Positions 50,101-60,246 of a stretch of DNA of 64,000 bases are shown here, one piece after another. How positions within the stretch are numbered: the first letter of the stretch is position 1; each line of letters starts with the position of its first letter. Source of the DNA: Xiphias gladius (taxonomy: Eukaryota; Chordata; Actinopteri; Istiophoriformes; Xiphiidae). Where the stretch lies: NCBI RefSeq assembly GCF_016859285.1, contig NC_053422.1, positions 8,991,501-9,055,500 on the forward strand. Direction: 5' to 3'. Below the pieces are notes generated by a model. That model was given only the letters and a program-made list of their open reading frames with translations, was not told the origin of the DNA and did no database searches. The position numbers were made by a program, and so were the translations under genes.

Positions 50101-53100
50101 ACCTTCAAGTCAATCACAAAGTTTTTGAAGGTGCTTAAAATGGACTGGGAATGATGAAATAAATGTCCTGCAGAGCATATTTCTAGGTTACATCGCCTAA
50201 GAGTTATGGCTATATGCTAGTGGTGTGATATGATAAATTATACCCTTGTATTTTTTAGAAATATTAGAAAATAAAATATTGTAAAAAGCTTAGTTTGGCA
50301 CTTGGTCAGTGTGAATGAAATCAAAGTTTTTCTACTTCTGCTCAGGACTGAAATTTAACTTTTTCAGGAAGTTCTTTAATATACTGTATATTTTCTCTGG
50401 AAGGAGTTTTGCAGAATCTTGCATTTTGCTCTGGGCCATGCTATGATATTCATCTGGTTATTATGTTATACATATATGTTTGAATATTGTTTATTAAGTA
50501 AATACTATGCAAAGAATCAAGGTTTCTCCTTTATCCTGAAAGCATTTTCTTTTCAAAACATTTTACTTGAAGTGAGATTTCTTCACTCCTGTTGATTGGT
50601 GCAGAGGTGTTCTGGCACTCATTTTCTGTGTCTCCCCCTTTGTCTCTCTGTTTCAGACATCACTCGCCACAAGGTTTGCACAGGAGGCCTTTGGGAAGCA
50701 GTACAAACAAACCATCGGCCTGGATTTCTTTCTGAAGAGAATAAGCCTTCCAGGTGAGACACCTTCATAATCTTTAGGGAGTGTTCGCGTGTTCAAAGAC
50801 TTGCGCGTGTTGCAAAAGCACATAGCTGCAGACTGCAGACTTGTTAATTCAATAAAATACTGAGGCTATGTATTTTGCAAGATTGTATTTAGACAGACTG
50901 GCTTGACTGTTAGCGGTTGTTTGTAATACTTTAATATCAACCTTAAGGTTTTAGATGTTTGTGTGTATCAGTGTTAAAAAGACCCAGGATATTCACAGAA
51001 ATTCTAACAAAGAGGCCTGTTGTTCCACCATCGCTTTCTGTCATATTTTTATTTCTCATATTTTCTTGAACTGCCATTTCCAGGCAGCGTTTATTCTTCA
51101 GGTTAACTCAGGAGCTGAATGTGTCTTTTCTGGTAGCTCCTCATTGTAGAGTGTCTGCCACTTCTCAGGGTTATTCACTCTGAAAGCGCTTCTCTCCAGA
51201 GCAAACAGCCCACTTTTTTTTGACTTCACAAGGCCAATGAACAGCTTATGTCCAAACGGGCGAACCTTGCTCATAATTCTGTGGGCACAGTACAGAGTAA
51301 ATACATTAATATTTTATATCCATATCACTGATCCCCACGTTCAACTGATCTTTGTCCTGCACCACATAAAACATTCATGTTATTATTTGTTTATGTTGAA
51401 CCCGCAGAAATAAAGCCACACTCTGTATCCGCCTTAGATCTGTTTAAATGTTTATTGACTAATGCTATATTTAGACTCCATTTTTACTTCCTACCACGTG
51501 AAATGGGGATTTTCAGCATTTTAAATGGCATTTCTCAAATTCTGCCAAGGCCTAAGCTCCAGAAATCTGCAAAGTGGCTCCATTCTTTCATTACTAATAA
51601 AACAACATTAAGCAAGGGCAAATTAAGTGCTAAAAGTAAAAGTTATGCTGATTTGTGAGTTGGCTGAAGGATTCTATTTTGATTTTGTGTCAGTTTCAGC
51701 TTATGAGACTTAGGAGAACTAAACCCCCAAAAATGTTGTGGTGGAGTCAGAATGAAAGAGCCAACTAAAAGCACAGGCTGGGCTCAGCTTCTTAAAACGA
51801 ACTTGAACAAATGCTGTTAATCGTTTGACTTCTCTTTCCAGTAAGTTTCTTTCCTGAAATAATCACTGATCTATCAAGCGTTAAACTGTAAGCTTTGTTT
51901 AAATGTAGTGTACGTACATCTGTATTACTGAGGCAGCAACAACACAAGGTCCAACACCGGAGTTGTTAAAAGGCCCATTTTCTGGGGAATTGGGTGTTGA
52001 TGAGCTGATGAAGAGGAGGGTGGCTCAGCGAGCTGGGTGGTCCCAAACTTTGTTACGACCCCCAGCCTGTCTTGTATTGGAGAGGTTGTGTGGCTCTCTG
52101 GATCTCTATGGGGCTGTAAGGGTCTTTTGCAGCAGGGGGGAGAGTAGCCTATAGCCAGTGTTGGCCCCTCTCTCCATGAAGGCCCAGCTTGTCAAACTTA
52201 ATGTACACTTTCCAACGCAGGGAGAGGTGAGGCAAGGCCGACTGGCACACAACAGCCTCCTCTGTGTGTGCTTTTTATAACAATACCTCTTCCAGATGTC
52301 CCTGCCAAACCAATGAGGTACAGGCGGTGAAGGGAACTGACTAGAGGTGAAATTTACTTGATAAATTCTGTCAAACTCAAACTTTCAGAAGCTGCTTTCT
52401 CTGCGTCAACTTTCATGTCACACTAAGAAAAAAATTATCTTATCAACATGCTCTTTTTTCTGACCTTATTATGAGTATTACAGATTGTCTATTGGGCTCA
52501 CAAGTGCAGTTTCTACTTCTTGCAAAGTGCGAGCAGAAGAATGTCAGTGTTGTTGAGTCAGCGTGAATATCTGAAACATAAATAAAGCTAGTGTCTGAGG
52601 ATGGGTGAAGATGGCTCTTTAACCGTTATTCATTGCACTCCTCAGTGTGGCTTTACATTGACACTGTATAGTCTAGATGTAGTGACTGTGAACCTCAGCA
52701 TTTCCTTCCCTTGCTTTAAAAAGGGGACTTATGAAGGGGTTGAGTCGTCCAGCCGTGTCTAGAGTGTATGCTCTGCTCCCCATCGCCGCTCCAGCCCAGC
52801 GCAGGGCCCTCATCACACCAACATAAACTCCTCGCTGTCTGGTCCTCCCTCCTCCTCTTTTTTTGACATTTTTTTTTTTCAACCACCCCTTTCATTTTCC
52901 AGAGGAAGAAAATATTTATTTGGATTTGGTTTTTGTGCCCGTCTTTCTCTCTCCCCCTCTCATTCACTCCTTCATACTCTTTCCACAGGCGTAAGGACAA
53001 GAATCTTCTTTTCCTCTTATTTTGTGTTTAATTATTACTATTTTCCTTAACAGCACATAATTCTCCTCACTTTCCTAACTTGGCAGGAAACGGCACAATG

Positions 53101-56029
53101 CAAACAGCTCTTCCCAGGCTAATAAGAAGTCATTTTTTTTACTGCCAGAGTATTGAAAATGTTTAAATTAGAGGGTAAGCGTACCTATTCATCCCCCTCA
53201 ATCTCTGAGCTGGATATTCTTGGATGTGAGGTGTGGGTAACCTGCCAGGCAAGAGGGCTTAGCATGAAAGATTAATTGCCAATTTATTGTTTCCATTATG
53301 TATATCGACAACGTGGACTTCTATTATAGAAGTTGCTCACCCAAAACACGGGGTCCAGTTACAGCTGACTAGTTATTTCCTTGGATTGTGAGCTTTGTTA
53401 AAACAAACAAGTTAATGATTAAAAAGTACAAAACATCCAGAATGGAAACCCACAAATTGCAGCATTATCAATTTTTTGCCCCATTTTAAATTTGATTTAA
53501 ATTTAATTGATTATCAGACAAAAATATTTTTAAGAAAACAACAGTAGGAATAGAATCTCTTAAACATCTATATCCCCTCTATTGAACTGATTTGTAAATA
53601 TTTTTTATCATTTAAATGTCAGTTCTATTTCATATTGAGGATACTTCTGTCTCTTTTCTCCACTGCAGGCAATTTGAACGTGACCCTGCAGGTGTGGGAC
53701 ATTGGAGGCCAAACGTTAGGAGGGAAAATGCTTGATAAATATGTATACGGAGCTCATGTAAGTTAACACAAATTCAAAGTTAATCTTCTGTTGCTACTTT
53801 TTATTCTGCCTAAAAAACACATGTGCATCTATTTAGTCTTTTATTCCTCGAACATGAAGCAAATAGACACACTTGTGTGACTCCATCAACCTCAGGAAGG
53901 ATGGGAATTTTTTTTTTTAAATGTATAAACCAAATGTTATAGATGCTTGTGACTATGGTGAGAAAGTCATAGGAAACAAAGTCCAATTCCCTAAGAGTCC
54001 TGTATTGGTGGCTTTGGTCAGACTTATTATTACAGCTTTGGCGGCTTCATTCAGAGCCTGTGACTCCCTCCCTATTAAGCCAAATCTCAATAAACTGTCA
54101 TTTGGATTCACAGTGGGCGTAGCAGGTCAATAGAGCTTTAAAAATCAGTGTATTTTTGTTCTCTGTCAGACTGAACACATGTTGATAATACCGCACACTG
54201 TAGGTCAAAACTGTTAGCAATAGAAATATGCAAAAATTACATTCTTAAAAATGTACACTGTTATTACTCCCAATTTGTGAATGTATCCAAATTTAATTAA
54301 ACTTTAAAGATTTTTAAACACAAATTATTTAACGTTTAGCCTCAGTAATGCCCAATGTTTGATAGTTCTCAGCTCATACATGAAAAAATAGAGGGGAAAA
54401 TAGGTTACTAAATGATCTATTTCAATCACCTCTCATTTAATGCTTGTCCTTCAGGAAACGGAACAATGTGCTGATTAAAAAATGACAGCAGAGCTTTGCG
54501 CGAACGCTGTAATTTGTGTTAGTGCTTTCTATAGTGTGCGAGCAACATCAGCGTCCACGGGTAGCCATGTTACGATAGACGAGTGCTATCTGTCACCTCC
54601 AGAATGTCTTGTTTGAATAGGCCTTCTTAAAGACCGTGTTTTGTCTAATTCACAACCCACACTGCAGCACAAGGCAGGCAGGAAACTTGTCACCATATTC
54701 CAGCTAAATGCAAGTACACTTCAGTCGTGTTTGTCTATAGAAGCTAGACAAACATTAATTGGAAGTTCTTTTCCATTCCGTGAATCTACTTGGCTTTTAA
54801 AAATAGTGAAATTGACATGTTTTTTTGGCGTTTTTTGTGCACTGCTCTAAAACTGTGCCCTAGCAGTTTGTATATTATCCATGTCTGCAACACTTCCTTT
54901 ACTGTCTCTTTCCTTCACAAGCAAAATGTTGTACATCGTTGCCATATTACTATACTTTGCTTGGGAAGTTTCTCGTCAGTGCTGTATGGAACTTTCACAC
55001 CTATTGTTCATCACTGTGTGTCCTGTAATCAATCATGGCTGTTTCGGAGAGACTCGCCGTAATTATCGGAGACGTAAGCTGTCGTCACCGACCTTGCGTG
55101 TTGTGACAGTGTGTGTCTGCCGAACAAAAAGCAACAGACACCCTTTCAGTCGTGTTGCATCATGCAGTAAAAGTAGAGACATTTACTTTGGCTCACGTTC
55201 ATTTCCAGTTCTTTAGAAATAGCAGAAATTTGAAGTAGTGATAGCAGATAGTTAAGCTATGAGATTATTTAACCTGAATCATGCCAACATTTCTTGTATC
55301 TGTGTTTACTCTTTGATTATTTTATATGTCCATGTAAACAGCTCCTCCTGGAGTGTTTGCTCAAACATGGCTCTGGTTGTTGTTGCATGACTGTTTCTGT
55401 AGTGCATACAGTGTTGAGGATTACTTGGGGAGGAGGAAAATGTCTCTAGGCAGACAGCCTTCATTCATTAGCTCAGACAGTAGATAACCAACCCTGACCT
55501 CTATTCTGCACTGAAATTTGGAGTGTGCTTACAAATCTGGGAGTTGTTTATGTGCAAACCTCTAGTTTCATTTTAAAACAGATCCATGTGAATTCACACG
55601 CTCTTGCTTAGATCATAATTGTACTAAACCTACCTCAGATTATGTGTGAGTAAGTGAGTGGGTCCCCTTCTATGTGAATCTGTCCCCTACTCTAAAAAGA
55701 GGAGCAGTGCCACCTACTGTTCCCATGCTCACTCAATATTACTCATGTTAATATGAATGAATATGAGTTGAATGAATATGAAATTAACCTGTGTACTCAC
55801 GTGCATAACTTACCAGTGGATGATTGTAAATGTGAGGTGCTCAAATGAGAGCGCAATGACTTTGTTCAACATTGTTTCTCTGCCTTTTTTTCAATTCAGG
55901 GTGTTCTCCTGGTGTACGACATTACTAACTACCACAGCTTTGAGAATCTGGAGGATTGGTTTAGCATGGTGAAGAAGGCCAATGAGGAATCTGATATCCA
56001 GCCTGTTGTCTCATTGGTTGGGAACAAAA
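44126..56029 (+). CDS. rab28: Ras-related protein Rab-28, first four coding exons
   Basis: An atypical, farnesylated Rab-family GTPase involved in ciliary/BBSome-linked traffic and photoreceptor outer-segment turnover; human mutations cause cone-rod dystrophy. Exons are 44126-44200, 50657-50753, 53669-53757 and 55900-56029 (391 nt, residues 1-130 plus one base). It begins [20 protein letters not shown]. The P-loop GDGACGKT is split exactly between Lys25 and Thr26 by intron 1. The switch I Thr44 (QTIGLDF), the WDIGGQ motif with Gln72, and [18 protein letters not shown] are all present. The NKxD guanine-specificity motif is interrupted after NK by intron 4. The exon carrying ID and the C-terminus with the CAAX box were searched for up to 64000 and not found, so intron 4 exceeds 7.9 kb and the gene runs off the window. 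Confidence 0.95.
44450..44760. repeat. MITE-like fragment with intact left end
   Basis: It begins CAGTGGTGGAAGATGTATTC and carries TACTTCTGTAAAGGTACC and CAAAGTAAAAGTACTCGTC. This is the same family as 29974-30498. It lies in rab28 intron 1 and its right end is lost. Confidence 0.7.
45065..45125. repeat. Dispersed repeat fragment, second copy of that at 2667
   Basis: It has GAGGTGTTGATTCAGCTTCA and TTGGAGGCTGTAG, similar to 2667-2745. It lies beside the Tc1 remnant, so the pair may belong to one old element. Confidence 0.5.
45178..45515 (-). pseudogene. Tc1/mariner transposase remnant
   Basis: Read on the minus strand, this encodes a decayed C-terminal half of a Tc1-type DDE transposase. 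Recognisable pieces are [20 protein letters not shown], then LLEWPS and [10 protein letters not shown], the counterpart of the conserved EWPSQSPDLNPIENLW region. Stop codons and frame changes interrupt it (for example after the DANVM and PQNPP pieces). It is a dead insertion in rab28 intron 1. The flank at 44935-45130 looks like non-coding repeat, including the block shared with 2667-2745. Confidence 0.75.
45516..50656 (+). other. rab28: Remainder of rab28 intron 1
   Basis: About 5.1 kb of AT-rich unique-looking sequence with scattered short ORFs and no recognised gene, RNA or clear element. T-rich runs occur near 45740-45770. The pieces around 48000-48560 are slightly more GC-rich but carry no domain. 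Confidence 0.5.
50754..55899 (+). other. rab28: rab28 introns 2 and 3
   Basis: Two introns, 50754-53668 (2.9 kb) and 53758-55899 (2.1 kb), flank exon 3. Both have ordinary GT-AG ends (GTGAGA/CTGCAG and GTAAGT/ATTCAG). No gene, RNA or clear mobile element is seen within them. Confidence 0.6.
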
Positions 56030-56684
56030 GTGAGTATTACACATACATAAATGCACAAACACACATAAATCCCCTGTTTTTCAGCAGGGAAGAAGCAATA
56101 CAGTGCTTTGAAAAAATGTAGGTGTAGCCTATCAAGTTTGGAGGGAACTTTATTTTCATTTCTACTGAGTAGCAGCAAATGAAGAAAGTTTTCCTCTATT
56201 CATGTCAGCCTGACATATTTTTCATTTTGCGTGTCTGTGTTTGTATTCGGAGGAGTGAGTGTTTGATGGTAGCAGACGTGTTTGTTAGAGCACCAGATAA
56301 CTGATCGGTGTGATAAGCCAGTTGATAAGAGAGTGAGGTTTCGGAGCAATGGGAGAGCTGATGTTTGTGAACTCTTGGGAGTGACGGATGATGATTTAAG
56401 ATCCCCGGGATAAACCTACCCCAGATGGACCTGGGGCACCGCTTATCTGTGCCCTCCTCCCTCCTAGTCAGTATCCGTCTGGCCCCCCCAGTCCGAGCTG
56501 CGCTCCTGTCCAGAGTCGTTGGTTAAGGAGAGGAACTCGACGTTAACCAGACGGCTCTCCTCCTATCAGCCTGCACCCATCCACCCATCTCCAAAATAAA
56601 GAGTAATAATGAGGACTCTTTTTAAACATCCCCTTGACAGATGTGGAGTCATGGCTGCCGCCGTGTTATTGTAAAGTGAGGCGT

Positions 56685-56688
<4 letters not shown>

Positions 56689-56746
<58 letters not shown>
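56689..56746. repeat. (GT)n microsatellite
   Basis: About 29 GT units lie in rab28 intron 4. Confidence 0.95.
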
Positions 56747-56749
<3 letters not shown>

Positions 56750-57891
56750 TGTGACTGTCCACCTTCCCGGGCGATGATGAACGGTCAACATAGTGGTGCC
56801 TGCACACAGGAAGCTCTCGCTAATGTTACTCAACGGGGACCATAGGTCACGGTTTAATTCGCCTGTCTAGAGCAGATTCTCTTGTCTTCGCATCCGTTGC
56901 ATCTCCTAATGCCCTGGCTTTAACCGTGGGCGCCTCTGTATTTAGGCTAGGTTTTGGGTATGTGGGTGAGTGTGTGTACTGTAATATTTAAGTAGTGTAC
57001 ATCCCGCTGTCAGGCTCCTCACCCCGACACTCGCACAGTCACTCTCTCACTAATGGCTCTATTGGTGAGAATGGCCAGTGTGTGTTTTTTCTGTTCCTAT
57101 AGGCTGAAAAAAGAAAAACAAAATCCCACACAGATTGCTCCGCTAGGAGCAATCAATTACCTTGTGAGACTTTATGAATCCCAGGGCCCTCCCATTGACT
57201 CCTTTTTTTTTTTTCAGGGAGCCTGAAGAAAGTTAGTGTAGTTATCTAGTTAGAAATGTCCACACCTACATTTTTATTTTACTTTTCCACTCCACAGCTT
57301 ATCTGAGGTTTTTTTTTTTTTTTTTTGCTGAAGAACTTCTAACCTTTTTAAGTATCATAGGATTTTTGTTTTTTCTCCAACTTGAATACTTGGATCAAAC
57401 GAACAATACGCCGAACATATGACTAGACATCATTCTTTTGGGAACGGAGTTTAGATTTCTTTTAAATGGTTCCCATGATGTTGGACTGCTTGACGCAACA
57501 TGTTTGTGACAACCGAAATAGAAGTACAGACATAACAAGGAGCTTATAAAAACACTACAGATTTATGTCTCTGTAAAGGCTTGTCTAAGGGGAGATTGCG
57601 GTGTTTCACAAATCAGAGTTTTTAGTGTTTAAACTTGGATAAACTTAAGGTGAACACTGGCTGTACGTGGCATGCGCATTTAGTTGCCGGTTAGATCAGA
57701 CAGAGTTGTACATATACAGCTGAAAGGTTTTTTCCAATATACTAAAAGATCTGATACAGTATTGTAACATTTTAATGTTCATTTTTAACATAAAGTCAGC
57801 ATGTAGACTGCAATCAAATGTAGCTCTGTTTTTCTTATTAACAGTACATGTGCTGCTATATGCATTGAGCTCATATTTCCTGAATTACCTC

Positions 57892-57937
57892 GTGTTCAAA
57901 TTAAACTAGAAAGCAATTTCTAGTTTAATTTGAACAC
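57892..57937. repeat. Perfect 21-bp inverted repeat with 4-nt loop
   Basis: The left arm at 57892-57912 (GTGTTCAAATT...CTAGAAA) is the exact reverse complement of the right arm at 57917-57937. Only GCAA separates them. The flanking bases (C and T) do not pair. As RNA this is a 46-nt hairpin capped by a GNRA-type tetraloop. It lies in rab28 intron 4 with no recognised transposon around it. Confidence 0.9.
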
Positions 57938-59520
57938 TGTCTTCTTTACCCTGTGTACTTGTAATTGAGCCTATGGACCAGACTGGTTCATTAATGATGC
58001 TGTCGCCTCCTCTCCTTACCCTGCCCTGACTGCCCTCCTGTGCCATGTCACTGCTGGGAAACAACCTTTCCTTTCTTTGGCTTAGCGTGGCCGGCTGGGG
58101 TTAAGTGTGCTTGTTAAGAACCACTATGCTGCACCCCCATGCCCTCTACATGCTGCCCAGAGCCTTGTGTTAAATAATGGCACCACTTGTAACAATTCAG
58201 AGAGGAAGCCAATGAAATCTTTTATTGAGGGCACACATATGCGCACACAATTATTTATGCAGAGGCATGCACACGCACACACAGACACTCAGAGTTGTGC
58301 ACAGAAACATGTACTTAGGTAAAGCGACACACTTGTGGAGTCTCTGGGAACACATGGGTAATGGAAGAATGCTAAGCTCTTGGTCTGTTTAAACATTCTA
58401 TAACTGTTTATTAAAGTGCAGCCCAGTGTAACACCGTATGGTACACTGGTACCTCTCAAGAGAGATATTGGCTTGTTGTGCATTCATCTCCTTCACCCCT
58501 CGAGTGTTTCATTTTTTGTAGAGTAATAAGTGCTGTTTGTTTTGAAAGGCATCCAAATGATAAATTCTGTTGCTCTTTGCTTAACAACAGCTTTATTTGG
58601 CTTGTTACTGTCTGTGTTTACTTTTTAGATTAGAAATGGTCATAAGACACTGATATAAAAAATATGACATACTTCTTAGGAGTCCTAATCCATATTTTGA
58701 ATCTTTTTGTGTGTCGTACCATACACATATTATCATGGGACCATCACCATTGGAAAATGAATTGTGTTACTATTCGAAATTGGTGCACATTTTTGTTTTC
58801 AGACATTAAGCCTGTGTCGTTTATCAAACCAATTTGTTTTTATTAAGTGGAGATCGCAGGACCCCTGCTCCCCACCCATCACCCTTCCCATTTCTAGCCC
58901 TCTCTCCCTCAGGAACTCCAGAGCATCCATCATAGGGTTTTACAGCCCTTATTTGGGTGACTTAAATGGGTTCAGTTCTCTTAACCCCTCCTCATCACTC
59001 ATGGCTTTTTACTCAGAGGTTCTAACACCGTTCACTGCCGATCCACTCAGGCCTGCCATGGGAAATGTTTCCTTCTGCAGGGAGATAAGGTCCCCGCATC
59101 AAGACAATTTGTACACTCAATTACGTCTTACCTGCCTTTCTCTTCTGCTCAGGTTTCTTTTTCACCTTTCTTTCTTCTCCGAGTCCCTATCTTGCACCAT
59201 CTCTCAAACATACTTGCACATTCATTTTCATCCCTGTGCAAACACTGACTCTTTCAATCACACACTTAGACCTACTCTTAACTCTTATCTCTCACATGTG
59301 TAGACTAACACTTCTGCTGTAGCTGCCTTTACTTACAGTAATGTCTTTTCATTGGCTCTGTGTCCCTGTTGTGTTAAACAACATGCGTGTGTTTGCTTTC
59401 TGCACGCTGCAGCGGATCTCACCGCATACTGTTACCCGTCGCACTTCTCTCTCCCCAGTTTTCCATCCATCCATGTGAAAGCTAAAGCGAAACATGGATC
59501 TCCCCTAACGCTTGATTCTC

Positions 59521-60246
59521 ATGAAGCATGTCCTTACCACCAACATTGTTGGTCTTGACTTGTTTGCCCTCTTGGCAAGGCTCGGGGTGGAGTTGAAGCC
59601 TTCCCCCTATCCCCAGCTTTCTCACCCCCGTCACCTCCCTGCCCCTGTAAAGCTGCCACAGTTCCTGTCTGTTCAGTGTAGACCTGCACATTTCTTAATA
59701 GAGAGATGCTCAGAAGTCGAGGAGCGCAGAGGAGCTCAATGTGCTTCTGTTTTTGGTTTAGCTCAAAAATGTTTTTCCTGGCTCAACCCACTCCTACTTA
59801 GGTCCTCTTACAACAAACTAAAAGGTCCTAATTGCCCCCAAGGGAAAGGTTTAGCCACAATAGACATGTGGTGGGACAAAAGCCCAGTACTCTTACCCCA
59901 GCACCCTCACCCCTCCCCAGATAGAAGAGATGAACACGTCAGCAGTGTCTGTGTTGCACTGTGGGTAGTGCGACCACAGGTTCGACACTGTAAAACATTA
60001 TATATACAGTATGTGGACCTAGTAAGGCATGGCGTATGGTTGGGTAAAGATCTGGAATGTTTACAGTTTACAGCAAATCCAGTGTTTCCTGTTTCTCCCC
60101 ACATTTTATTTAAGGTAAAGGGTCAGCCTAGACGTGTGTATCAAATTGTCTCAGTAACCGCATTGACTGTAGCCTGCTGTCTTTCTGTACGTCTGGAAAA
60201 GATGGGAAATAAAGATTCAGGTTACAACAAGGATATGGAAGGATGA
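59521..60246 (+). CDS. Unexplained 241-codon ORF inside rab28 intron 4 (speculative)
   Basis: From ATG at 59521 to TGA at 60244-60246 the frame is open for 241 codons. It is the longest ORF in the window that is not a known exon or its shadow. The product has mixed composition, several hydrophobic stretches and scattered cysteines, with no domain I recognise. There is no obvious promoter, splice structure or repeat signature. A single ORF of this length can arise by chance in 64 kb, and I think that more likely than a gene. Confidence 0.12.
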   Translation: MKHVLTTNIVGLDLFALLARLGVELKPSPYPQLSHPRHLPAPVKLPQFLSVQCRPAHFLIERCSEVEERRGAQCASVFGLAQKCFSWLNPLLLRSSYNKLKGPNCPQGKGLATIDMWWDKSPVLLPQHPHPSPDRRDEHVSSVCVALWVVRPQVRHCKTLYIQYVDLVRHGVWLGKDLECLQFTANPVFPVSPHILFKVKGQPRRVYQIVSVTALTVACCLSVRLEKMGNKDSGYNKDMEG

